Source: Streptomyces sp. D2-8 (GTDB lineage Bacteria; Actinomycetota; Actinomycetes; Streptomycetales; Streptomycetaceae). Taken from it: 64,000 nt of DNA. Below the pieces are notes generated by a model. It made no database searches and was not told the origin of the DNA. It saw only the letters and a list, made by a program, of their open reading frames with translations. A program made the position numbers and the translations under genes. This document shows positions 1 to 6,763 of this stretch, piece by piece. The DNA is taken from NCBI RefSeq assembly GCF_023184515.1, contig NZ_JAAHBP010000026.1:62001-126000 (forward strand), written 5' to 3'. Position 1 is the stretch's first letter; the number at the start of each line of letters is the position of its first letter.

Positions 1-388
1 CCGTGTAGCCCGGCTCCAGCCGCAGGTCCTCGGCGTCGGTGGGCAGCAGATCGCCCGGCCCCATGTCGCCGGGACGCAGCCGCTCGCTCCACGGCACCCA
101 CTCGGGCGCCAGCACGGCGTCCGGGCCGGGCAGCAGCGCCGCCTCGTCCACCGTGACGATCTTCGCCCGGGAGGCCCGGGCCACCGTCACGGCCCAGCGC
201 CAGCCCCGGTACCCGAGCTCCCGGCACTGGAAGAAGTGCGTGACGACACGGTCCCCCTCGGAGACCACGCCCACGTGCTCCCCGACGATTCCTGGCGCGG
301 CGGCCTCCTCGGCTGCGGCGCGTGCGAGGTCGACGGCCTCGGCGCACAGACGGTCAGGGGTGCGGCTTCGCGTTGTCGCTGCGCTCAC
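1..388 (-). CDS. DUF3027 family protein, N-terminal part (truncated by window edge)
   Basis: The minus strand reads an open frame from a GTG at 388 to the window edge, about 129 residues, beginning MSAATTRSRTPDRLCAEAVD. It contains the block VVTHFFQCRELGYRGWRWAV and a later APEWVPWSERLRPGDMGPGD, which I recognise as the actinobacterial DUF3027 family. The function of the family is unknown. The gene diverges from the MFS transporter across about 270 bp. The C-terminus lies outside the window. GTG is the only sensible start because the upstream in-frame sequence lacks coding character. Confidence 0.8.
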   Translation of the reverse strand, partial: MSAATTRSRTPDRLCAEAVDLARAAAEEAAAPGIVGEHVGVVSEGDRVVTHFFQCRELGYRGWRWAVTVARASRAKIVTVDEAALLPGPDAVLAPEWVPWSERLRPGDMGPGDLLPTDAEDLRLEPGYT

Positions 389-658
389 AGGTATCGCTTC
401 TCTCCATACGCCGTCTCACGAGTGCGCCACTCCCAGCGCGGGGGCGGACGGAGCGGACCGGGGGACCGCGTCGACATCCTTCATCCATTTTGCGGGATGG
501 CTGAGATACGCACGCTACCCTTCCGCCCCACTTCGCGTACACCGACGGTCCTGTTGCGCCGCCCACCGGACCCCGAGCGCACCCCGGACAGTCACCCCAC
601 AGGCCCTATACAAGCGGTAATGGCACTAGCCACAGCCTTATCGGGGCACTATGACGTC

Positions 659-2092
659 GTGGCAGCCGCGAAGACACCCCCGGGCGCCACCGGGACCGGT
701 GGGTCGAAAGGGGTTAAGGGAAGCAGCCGACCGGGCGGACCGGGCCGTTTGGGCGGCTCCCTCCGCGCGGTCGGCCGCGCCCTGCACTTCCCGGTGACCG
801 GCACGGCCCGCGGCATCCGCAAGGCCACGCACGCGCACGGCGCCGGCGAGTCCGGCCTCGGCAAGCTGATCGAACTGCACGGCGTGAACGGCGCCGGCGA
901 CGTCATGATCACCGTCGCCCTCGCCTCGACCGTCTTCTTCTCCGTGCCCACCGACGAGGCCCGCGGCCGCGTCGCCCTGTACCTCGCCATCACCATGGCG
1001 CCCTTCACCCTCCTCGCGCCCGTCATCGGCCCCCTCCTCGACCGCATCCCGCACGGCCGCCGCGCCGCGATGGCGGGTGCGATGCTGGCCCGGGCGCTGC
1101 TCGCGCTCATCCTGTCCGGCGCGGTCGTCAGCGGCGGCCTCGAGCTGTACCCGGCCGCGCTCGGCGTCCTCGTCTCGTCGAAGGCGTACGGCGTGGTCAG
1201 AAGCGCCGTCGTGCCCCGGCTGCTGCCGCCCCGCTTCTCCCTCGTGAAGGCCAACTCGCGCGTCACCCTCGGCGGCCTCCTCGCCACCGGCATCGCCGCG
1301 CCCATCGGCGCCGGGCTCCAGCAGATCGGGCCGCGCTGGCCCCTCTACGGCGCCTTCGTGCTCTTCGTGGCGGGGACAATCCTGTCGTTCACGCTGCCGC
1401 CGAAGGTCGACTCCGCCAAGGGCGAGGACCGCGCCCTGCTGGCCGCGGACGAGCAGCACCTGCACGGGCCGCACCGGCAGCCGGTCAAGCGCCCCGGGCT
1501 GCGCACGGTCGGCCCCGCCGTCACCCACGCCCTCGGCGCCAACGCCGCCATCCGCTGCCTGACCGGGTTCCTGATCTTCTTCCTGGCGTTCCTGCTGCGC
1601 GAGCACCCGGTCTCCGGCCAGAGCGCCGCGGTGTCCCTGGGGATAGTGGCGGTCTCGGCGGGCGTGGGCAACGCGCTCGGCACGGCCGTCGGGGCGTGGC
1701 TGCGCTCCCGGGCGCCGGAGATCATCATCGTCGTGGTCGTGGCGTGCGTGGCGGGCGCGGCGATCACGGCCGCGGTGTTCTTCAGCGCGGTCATGGTGGC
1801 CGCGCTGGCCGCCATCGCCGGGTTCGCGCAGGCCCTGGCCAAGCTGTCGCTGGACGCGCTGATCCAGCGGGACGTCCCCGAGAGCGTCCGTACGTCGGCC
1901 TTCGCCCGCTCCGAGACCCTGCTGCAGATGTCCTGGGTGCTGGGCGGGGCGATCGGCATCGCCGTGCCGCTCAACGGCACGGCCGGGCTCGCGGTGGGCG
2001 CCGCGATCGTCGGCGCCGGGTGGCTGACGACCGTACGGGGGCTGATCGACTCGGCGCGGCACGGCGGCCCGGGGCGGGCACGCGTCGCGTAG
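659..2092 (+). CDS. MFS transporter, 12-helix type
   Basis: A 477-aa membrane protein with a cytoplasmic N-terminal tail rich in Gly, Pro and basic residues, then about 12 hydrophobic segments starting near VMITVALASTVFF. The loop GPLLDRIPHGRRAAM resembles the MFS A-motif position between helices 2 and 3. The substrate cannot be told from sequence. The start is uncertain: I take GTG 659, but an in-frame ATG lies at 620 and the open frame extends further upstream without coding character. The gene is followed by a DUF2771 lipoprotein and the menaquinone genes in the same direction, but the gap and the different function argue against a tight operon. Confidence 0.8.
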   Translation: MAAAKTPPGATGTGGSKGVKGSSRPGGPGRLGGSLRAVGRALHFPVTGTARGIRKATHAHGAGESGLGKLIELHGVNGAGDVMITVALASTVFFSVPTDEARGRVALYLAITMAPFTLLAPVIGPLLDRIPHGRRAAMAGAMLARALLALILSGAVVSGGLELYPAALGVLVSSKAYGVVRSAVVPRLLPPRFSLVKANSRVTLGGLLATGIAAPIGAGLQQIGPRWPLYGAFVLFVAGTILSFTLPPKVDSAKGEDRALLAADEQHLHGPHRQPVKRPGLRTVGPAVTHALGANAAIRCLTGFLIFFLAFLLREHPVSGQSAAVSLGIVAVSAGVGNALGTAVGAWLRSRAPEIIIVVVVACVAGAAITAAVFFSAVMVAALAAIAGFAQALAKLSLDALIQRDVPESVRTSAFARSETLLQMSWVLGGAIGIAVPLNGTAGLAVGAAIVGAGWLTTVRGLIDSARHGGPGRARVA

Positions 2093-2168
2093 GGCCCTTC
2101 TGATGGATCTCCCAGGGAGCCGTACCCCGCGTGGGCGGTGCGACCCGCGGGCCCGATAGCCTTCGCCC

Positions 2169-2642
2169 ATGAACACGTTGCAATCCGCTGTGCGACGCCG
2201 CCGCGCCGTCGCTGTCGCCGGTGTCGTATCCGCCGGACTGCTCGTCCTGTCGGCCTGTGACAAGCCGACGCCGATGGCCACGGTCACCGTGGGCAGCGAC
2301 TCGGTGAACTCCGAGGCCACCTGCGGCGGCGAGGGCGACACCCTGAAGCCGTCCGATCTCACCCAGTGCCTGAAGGACAAGGGCATCAAGAGCATCTCCG
2401 TCGACCCCGACGAGACCGTGCGCTTCGGTGTCGACCCCGAGATCGCCGACAAGGGCTGGACGATCCTGATGAACGGTCAGCCGCTGACCGACGCCAGCAC
2501 GAAGACCTACCGCACGATTCCGGGCAGCGTGTTCTTCAACGCCCAGTACGGCGCGCAGGGCAACTCGACGCTGGTGTCCATCAAGGAGGGCGAGAAGGAC
2601 ACGTCGGGCCTGTGGAACTTCAAGCTGGAGAAGGACGCCTGA
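2169..2642 (+). CDS. DUF2771 family lipoprotein
   Basis: A 157-aa protein with a basic N-region (five Arg in residues 9-12 and nearby), a hydrophobic stretch AVAVAGVVSAGLLVL, and a lipobox LSAC with the lipidated Cys at residue 30. It is therefore predicted to be exported and anchored on the outer face of the membrane. The mature part, with the phrases TCGGEGDTLKPSDLTQC and FNAQYGAQGNSTLV, matches the actinobacterial DUF2771 family of unknown role. The stop codon lies 24 bp before the mqnB start, so the two genes are probably co-transcribed. Confidence 0.85.
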   Translation: MNTLQSAVRRRRAVAVAGVVSAGLLVLSACDKPTPMATVTVGSDSVNSEATCGGEGDTLKPSDLTQCLKDKGIKSISVDPDETVRFGVDPEIADKGWTILMNGQPLTDASTKTYRTIPGSVFFNAQYGAQGNSTLVSIKEGEKDTSGLWNFKLEKDA

Positions 2643-2665
2643 TCGCTGCCGCCGGGCTTGACCGG

Positions 2666-3322
2666 GTGCTGGTCGCCACCGCGGTTTCCGTGGAACAGGA
2701 CGCGGTGGCCCGGGCCTGCCCCGGGGCCGGCGGCATCGAGGTGATCGCCGCCGGTGTCGGGCCCGCTCTCGCCGCCGCCTCCGTCGCCTCCGCCCTCACC
2801 GCCGCCTCCCTCCGGGGCGAGCCCTACGGTCTCGTGGTCTCCGCCGGGATCGGGGGCGGGTTCCAGCCCGAGGCTCCTGTGGGATCGCTCGTCGTCGCCG
2901 ACGGGATCGTGGCGGCCGACCTGGGGGCCGAGACCGAGGACGGGTTCGTGCCGGTCACCGAGCTCGGATTCGGGACCGTCCGGCATCAGCCGCCCGCGGA
3001 TCTTCTCCGGCGGGTCGCCGACGCCACCGGGGCCCGGACCGGGGCCGTGCTCACCGTGTCGACCGTGACCGGGACGGCCGCCAGGGCCGCCGCACTGCGG
3101 GAACGGCACCCCACCGCCCTCGCCGAGGCCATGGAGGGCTTCGGCGTCGCCGAGGCCGCCGCCGCGCAGGGGGTGCCCGTGCTGGAGATCCGGGCGATCT
3201 CCAATCCCGTCGGGCCGCGTGACCGCGCCGCGTGGCGGATCGGGGACGCTCTGGCAGCCTTGAGCGAGGGGTTCGGGAAGCTCGTGCCCGTACTGGAGAG
3301 TTGGGACCGGCATGACAGTTGA
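2666..3322 (+). CDS. mqnB: Futalosine hydrolase
   Basis: A 218-aa nucleoside-phosphorylase-fold protein. Known role: removal of hypoxanthine from futalosine to give dehypoxanthinyl futalosine in the futalosine route to menaquinone. Family marks are the glycine-rich VIAAGVGPALAAAS, the block LVVSAGIGGGF near residue 60, and EAMEGFGVAEAAAAQGVPVLEIRAISN, which carries the conserved purine-phosphorylase-like Glu and Asn. I take GTG 2666, just before LVATAVS; no better start lies upstream. The 3' end overlaps mqnD by 11 bp, which suggests translational coupling. Confidence 0.9.
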   Translation: MLVATAVSVEQDAVARACPGAGGIEVIAAGVGPALAAASVASALTAASLRGEPYGLVVSAGIGGGFQPEAPVGSLVVADGIVAADLGAETEDGFVPVTELGFGTVRHQPPADLLRRVADATGARTGAVLTVSTVTGTAARAAALRERHPTALAEAMEGFGVAEAAAAQGVPVLEIRAISNPVGPRDRAAWRIGDALAALSEGFGKLVPVLESWDRHDS

Positions 3323-4160
3323 GCAGCTGCGGATCGCGTACTCGCCCTGCCCGAACGACACGTTCGTCTTCGACGCCCTGGCCCATGACCGGGTCCCCGG
3401 CGCCCCCGCCCTCGACGTGACCTTCGCCGACATCGACATCACCAACGGCATGGCCGAGCGCGGCGAGTTCGACGTGCTGAAGGTGTCGTACGCCGTGCTG
3501 CCCTACGTTCTCGACGACTACGCCCTGCTGCCCTGCGGGGGTGCGCTGGGGCGGGGCTGCGGGCCGCTGGTGCTGACGCGGGAGGCGGACGTCGACCTCA
3601 CCGGGCGGACGGTCGCGGTGCCCAGTGAGAAGTCGACCGCCTACCTGCTGTTCCGGCTGTGGGCCGCGGACACCCTGGCCGACGGGGTCGGCGAGATCGT
3701 CGTCATGCCGTTCCACGAGATCATGCCGGCCGTGCGGGACGGCAAGGTCGACGCGGGACTCGTGATCCACGAGGCGCGCTTCACGTACGGCGCGTACGGG
3801 CTGCACAAGCTCGCCGACATGGGCGAGCACTGGGAGAACACCACGGGGCTGCCGATCCCGCTGGGCGCGATCATCGCCAAGCGGTCGCTGGGCGAGCAGG
3901 GGCTGCGGCTGCTCGCCGACTCGATCCGGACGTCGGTGCGCGCCGCCTGGGACGACCCCGAGGCATCCCGGCCGTACGTCATGGAGCACGCCCAGGAGAT
4001 GGACCCGGCCGTCGCCGACCAGCACATCGGGCTGTACGTCAACGAGTTCACCGCCGGCCTCGGCGAGGACGGCTACGCGGCCGTACGCGGGCTGCTGACC
4101 CGCGCGGCGGCCGAGGGACTCGTACCGCCCCTCGGCCCGGACGCGCTGCGTTTTCCCTGA
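3312..4160 (+). CDS. mqnD: 1,4-dihydroxy-6-naphthoate synthase
   Basis: A 282-aa MqnD-family enzyme, periplasmic-binding-protein fold but cytoplasmic. Known role: conversion of cyclic dehypoxanthinyl futalosine to 1,4-dihydroxy-6-naphthoate in futalosine-dependent menaquinone synthesis. The family signature AYSPCPNDTFVFDAL occupies residues 9-23, and VIHEARFTYGAYGL lies in the second lobe. Length is typical. The ATG overlaps the end of mqnB. mqnA and mqnC are not in the window; in Streptomyces they are encoded elsewhere. Having only mqnB and mqnD here matches the known split arrangement. Confidence 0.95.
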   Translation: MTVEQLRIAYSPCPNDTFVFDALAHDRVPGAPALDVTFADIDITNGMAERGEFDVLKVSYAVLPYVLDDYALLPCGGALGRGCGPLVLTREADVDLTGRTVAVPSEKSTAYLLFRLWAADTLADGVGEIVVMPFHEIMPAVRDGKVDAGLVIHEARFTYGAYGLHKLADMGEHWENTTGLPIPLGAIIAKRSLGEQGLRLLADSIRTSVRAAWDDPEASRPYVMEHAQEMDPAVADQHIGLYVNEFTAGLGEDGYAAVRGLLTRAAAEGLVPPLGPDALRFP

Positions 4161-4164
4161 AGCC

Positions 4165-4548
4165 TCAGACGTCCAGCTGGTCGGCGACCGCGCGCAGCAG
4201 GCCGGCGATCTTCTTGCCGGCGGTCTTCTCGGGGTAGCGGCCGCGCTCCAGCATCGGCGTGATGTTCTCCAGGAGCGTCGTCAGATCCTGGACGATGGAG
4301 GCCAGCTCGTCCGGCTTCTTGCGGGTCGCGGCGGCGACGGACGGGGTCGGGTCCAGGATCGTCAGGGACAGCGCCTGGTCGCCGCGCTGTCCGGCGACCA
4401 CGCCGAACTCCACGCGCTGACCGGGCTTGAGCGTCTCGACTCCGGCGGGGAGGACCGAGGAATGGACGAAGACGTCACCGCCGTCGTCGCGGGAGAGAAA
4501 GCCGAAGCCCTTCTCGCCGTTGAACCACTTGACCTTGCCGGTGGGCAT
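4165..4548 (-). CDS. Cold-shock domain protein with C-terminal extension
   Basis: A 127-aa protein. Residues 1-65 form a cold-shock domain with both RNA-binding motifs visible: KWFNGEKGFGFL (RNP1 region) and DVFVHSSVL (RNP2). The remaining 60 residues, from KKPDELASIVQDLTTLL onward, look helical and are not found in the classic 67-aa CspA. The ATG at 4548 follows GAGGACGAGGACAGAC on the minus strand. It is convergent with mqnD, only 4 bp apart. Likely a single-strand nucleic-acid-binding protein; whether it is cold induced cannot be read from sequence. Confidence 0.9.
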   Translation of the reverse strand: MPTGKVKWFNGEKGFGFLSRDDGGDVFVHSSVLPAGVETLKPGQRVEFGVVAGQRGDQALSLTILDPTPSVAAATRKKPDELASIVQDLTTLLENITPMLERGRYPEKTAGKKIAGLLRAVADQLDV

Positions 4549-4679
4549 GTCTGTCCTCGTCCTCGTACTCGTCGGAAAACTGCTTCTGGAAACGGCTCTT
4601 GATAGCACTCGGGCGGGTCGAACGGACCCGCCGGTACCAAGGCTAATGCTCTTGCAGCCGGTGACAAGACGTCACCGGG

Positions 4680-4713
4680 TTGTTCCTTCGCGCTGGGAAC
4701 TACCCTGGTCGGG
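4680..4713 (+). promoter_or_regulatory. Leaderless promoter of the small membrane protein
   Basis: TTGTTC at 4680-4685 and TACCCT at 4701-4706 are separated by 15 bp. A transcript starting 6-7 bp past the -10 begins at or next to the GTG at 4713, and no Shine-Dalgarno sequence is present. This fits leaderless initiation, which is common in Streptomyces. Prediction from spacing only. Confidence 0.5.
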
Positions 4714-4961
4714 TGCGTGACAAAACCCAAACGAATTCCGCCGCTCCCGGTGACCGCCTGGTCCGTGCCGGAGCCGTCGTCTTCTTCATCGGCGCCCTGG
4801 CCACACTGGTCACGGTCGCCCCGTTGCTCCTCGGGACGACGCCCTTTCCGACGTACATGTTCGGATTGAGCATGCTCATGGCAGTCGGATTCCTGATGGC
4901 CGGTGCGGGAATGCTGCGTTCCGTGGCAGCGGGCCGCCGTCAGGCGCGCGCGGGACGGTAG
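4713..4961 (+). CDS. Small two-helix membrane protein
   Basis: An 82-aa hypothetical protein. It has a short polar N-terminus, then two hydrophobic segments, AGAVVFFIGALATLVTVAPLLL and YMFGLSMLMAVGFLMAGAGML (each about 20 residues), and a basic tail RRQARAGR that predicts a cytoplasmic C-terminus. No enzymatic motif is visible. GTG 4713 is chosen because a -10-like TACCCT sits 6 bp upstream, which would give a leaderless mRNA. Its last 22 bp overlap the 3' end of the convergent HAD phosphatase gene. Confidence 0.75.
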   Translation: MRDKTQTNSAAPGDRLVRAGAVVFFIGALATLVTVAPLLLGTTPFPTYMFGLSMLMAVGFLMAGAGMLRSVAAGRRQARAGR

Positions 4962-5563
4962 TCCGAAAGCCACCGCGGAAATCCGGTCAGATCGGTGAGG
5001 ACGACGTCCGCGCCCGCCGCGCGCAGTTCCTCCTCGGGGCAGGGGCCGGTGGCCACCGCCACCGAGAGCGCCCCGGCGGCCCGGGCGCCGCGGACGTCCC
5101 CGACGTGGTCGCCGACGTAGACGCCCGCGTCGTGCTCGCGCAGGGCCTCCGCCTTCTGCTCGGCCCACAGGTCGCCGATGACGGCGTCGGGCTCGATGCC
5201 GAGGTGGGCCAGGTGCAGTTTGGCGTTGGGCTCGTACTTGGCGGTGACGACTATCGCGCGTCCACCGGCCTCCCGTACGGCCGCGATGGCCTCCCGGGCG
5301 CCGGTCATCGCCGGGGTCGCGGCGATGGCGATCGACGGGTACATCTCCCGGTACAGGTCCGCCATGACCTGGACCTTCTCGGCCGGGAACCAGTTGATCA
5401 GTTCCTCGGCCAGCGGCGGCCCGAGCCGCGTGACCGCCAGGTCGGCGTCGATGTACGTCCCCGTCCGCTCGGACAGCGCCCGGTAGCAGGCGCGGATGCC
5501 GGGACGGGAGTCGATGAGGGTCATGTCGAGGTCGAAGCCGACGGTGAGAGCCATATGGGCCAT
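4940..5563 (-). CDS. HAD-superfamily hydrolase (phosphoglycolate-phosphatase-like)
   Basis: A 207-aa soluble HAD hydrolase. Motif I is DLDMT at residues 11-15, with the nucleophile Asp11 and acid/base Asp13. Motif II lies near IVVTAKYE, with a Lys in the motif III area, and motif IV is GDHVGDVRGA. A helical cap lies between motifs I and II. Phosphoglycolate or a similar small phosphomonoester is the likely substrate class, but the exact one is not evident. A second ATG, at 5554, is possible as the start. The gene ends inside the convergent small membrane protein gene. Confidence 0.85.
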   Translation of the reverse strand: MAHMALTVGFDLDMTLIDSRPGIRACYRALSERTGTYIDADLAVTRLGPPLAEELINWFPAEKVQVMADLYREMYPSIAIAATPAMTGAREAIAAVREAGGRAIVVTAKYEPNAKLHLAHLGIEPDAVIGDLWAEQKAEALREHDAGVYVGDHVGDVRGARAAGALSVAVATGPCPEEELRAAGADVVLTDLTGFPRWLSDYRPARA

Positions 5564-5612
5564 TGTGCCCAGCCGGTGTGAACGGCAGACGCCCCCGTCC
5601 CCCTGTGACCGG

Positions 5613-6608
5613 CTAGCGCGAGCGCTGGGAACGCCACACCAGGAACAGGGCCGACGCCACCGCCGCGCCCCTGACCACCCACGGCCAGGTCTCCGCCACC
5701 GCGGCGTTCATGTGGCCCTCGGCGATCGGGGCGCCCCAGCGGCCGTTCATCCGGCCCCACAGCCAGACCAGGCCCCCCGCCACGGCGAGGCCCGGCAGGA
5801 TCACTACCGCCCACTTCGTCTCGGCCTGGGTGAGGCGCCGGGAGGCGTAGGCGATGAGCCAGCCGAGCAGGAGGACGAACCAGTTGCCGAGCACGGCACC
5901 GGCGACGAGCAGGCCGGCGGCGATCAGGAGGAGCGGGTTGCTCCAGTTTCCGGCGGCAAGGCGCGGGAGACGGCGGCGGCTCCGCTCCCCGGCCGCCTCG
6001 GCCGCCTCCGCCGCCTCGACGACCGGGGCCGGTTCCCCGGCCGCCGGCTTCTCCGGCTCCGCCTTGCGCTGCGCCGGCGGCTTCAGCAGGTCCGGCACCA
6101 CGCCGCCCACGAAGCCCGGCACCTCGTCGCCCACCCCGAACGGGCTGCTGTCCACCCGCCACCAGTCCGGCTGGACCGCGCTGTCGCCGAGCTCGCGCCC
6201 TGCGGCCAGATGCGGCGGGGCAGGGCCGTCGAGGGGCGCGGGGTGCGCCTCCTCGGCGGGTCGCGCCGGGCGGGGGCGCGGTACGACGCGCCGCATGACG
6301 CTCTTCGCCCGTTCCTCCGGCTCGGCCTCGCGCTGTACGGGGACGGAGGCGGGGGCGGCGCCGCGCGGCTCGACGCCCGTGCCGCCCGCTGCCGCGGTCA
6401 CGACGTCGTCGGGGCTGCCCAGGCGCGACAGGATGCGGCGGACGGCGGCGGGCGAGTCGACGGTGGCCTTCGCACGGCGCTTGTCGATCTCGTTGCGCAG
6501 GTCCGCGACCAGACGCATCCGGGTGGCCGACGACAACTGCCGCTGCTGGGCCACGTCGCCGACGCGGCTCAGATACTCGTAAACGACCTGGTCGCTCTCA
6601 ATCCCCAC
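5613..6608 (-). CDS. Membrane protein with N-terminal HAAS-like domain
   Basis: A 331-aa protein. Residues 1-75 (SDQVVYEYLSRVGDVA to LGSPDDVVTAAAG) resemble the helical HAAS/permease-prefix signalling domain. A long Pro/Ala/Glu-rich linker follows to about residue 225. The C-terminal third holds three or four membrane segments, for example NPLLLIAAGLLVAGAVLG and WAVVILPGLAVAGGLVWLWG, ending in a basic tail. GTG 6608 is preceded by a good GGAGG eight bases upstream, which fixes the start. It diverges from the XPB-associated gene at 6763. The function is unknown. Confidence 0.8.
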   Translation of the reverse strand: MGIESDQVVYEYLSRVGDVAQQRQLSSATRMRLVADLRNEIDKRRAKATVDSPAAVRRILSRLGSPDDVVTAAAGGTGVEPRGAAPASVPVQREAEPEERAKSVMRRVVPRPRPARPAEEAHPAPLDGPAPPHLAAGRELGDSAVQPDWWRVDSSPFGVGDEVPGFVGGVVPDLLKPPAQRKAEPEKPAAGEPAPVVEAAEAAEAAGERSRRRLPRLAAGNWSNPLLLIAAGLLVAGAVLGNWFVLLLGWLIAYASRRLTQAETKWAVVILPGLAVAGGLVWLWGRMNGRWGAPIAEGHMNAAVAETWPWVVRGAAVASALFLVWRSQRSR

Positions 6609-6739
6609 GAAGTCCCCTCCGGGGCGGGTGCGTTGCGTGACGCCGTCGGACGACGGTACCGCGAGTGCCCGCGGGGCGGCCAAAAGCCCGTCCCGCGTTC
6701 GGGGGGACGAGGCCGCGCACAGTCGGCCCGGCCGCCGCG

Positions 6740-6763
6740 GGCAACCCGCTACCGTGGACCGGA
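6740..6763 (+). promoter_or_regulatory. Probable leaderless promoter
   Basis: A -10-like TACCGT at 6750-6755 ends 7 bp before the ATG at 6763. No ribosome-binding sequence lies in between, so the message probably starts at the AUG. No convincing -35 was seen. Confidence 0.4.

Noticed and set aside
638..2452. 604-aa open frame on the minus strand opposite the MFS transporter
   Set aside because: Composition (RR, GA, HR runs) is that of an antisense shadow; the plus-strand protein has clear membrane segments and family motifs.
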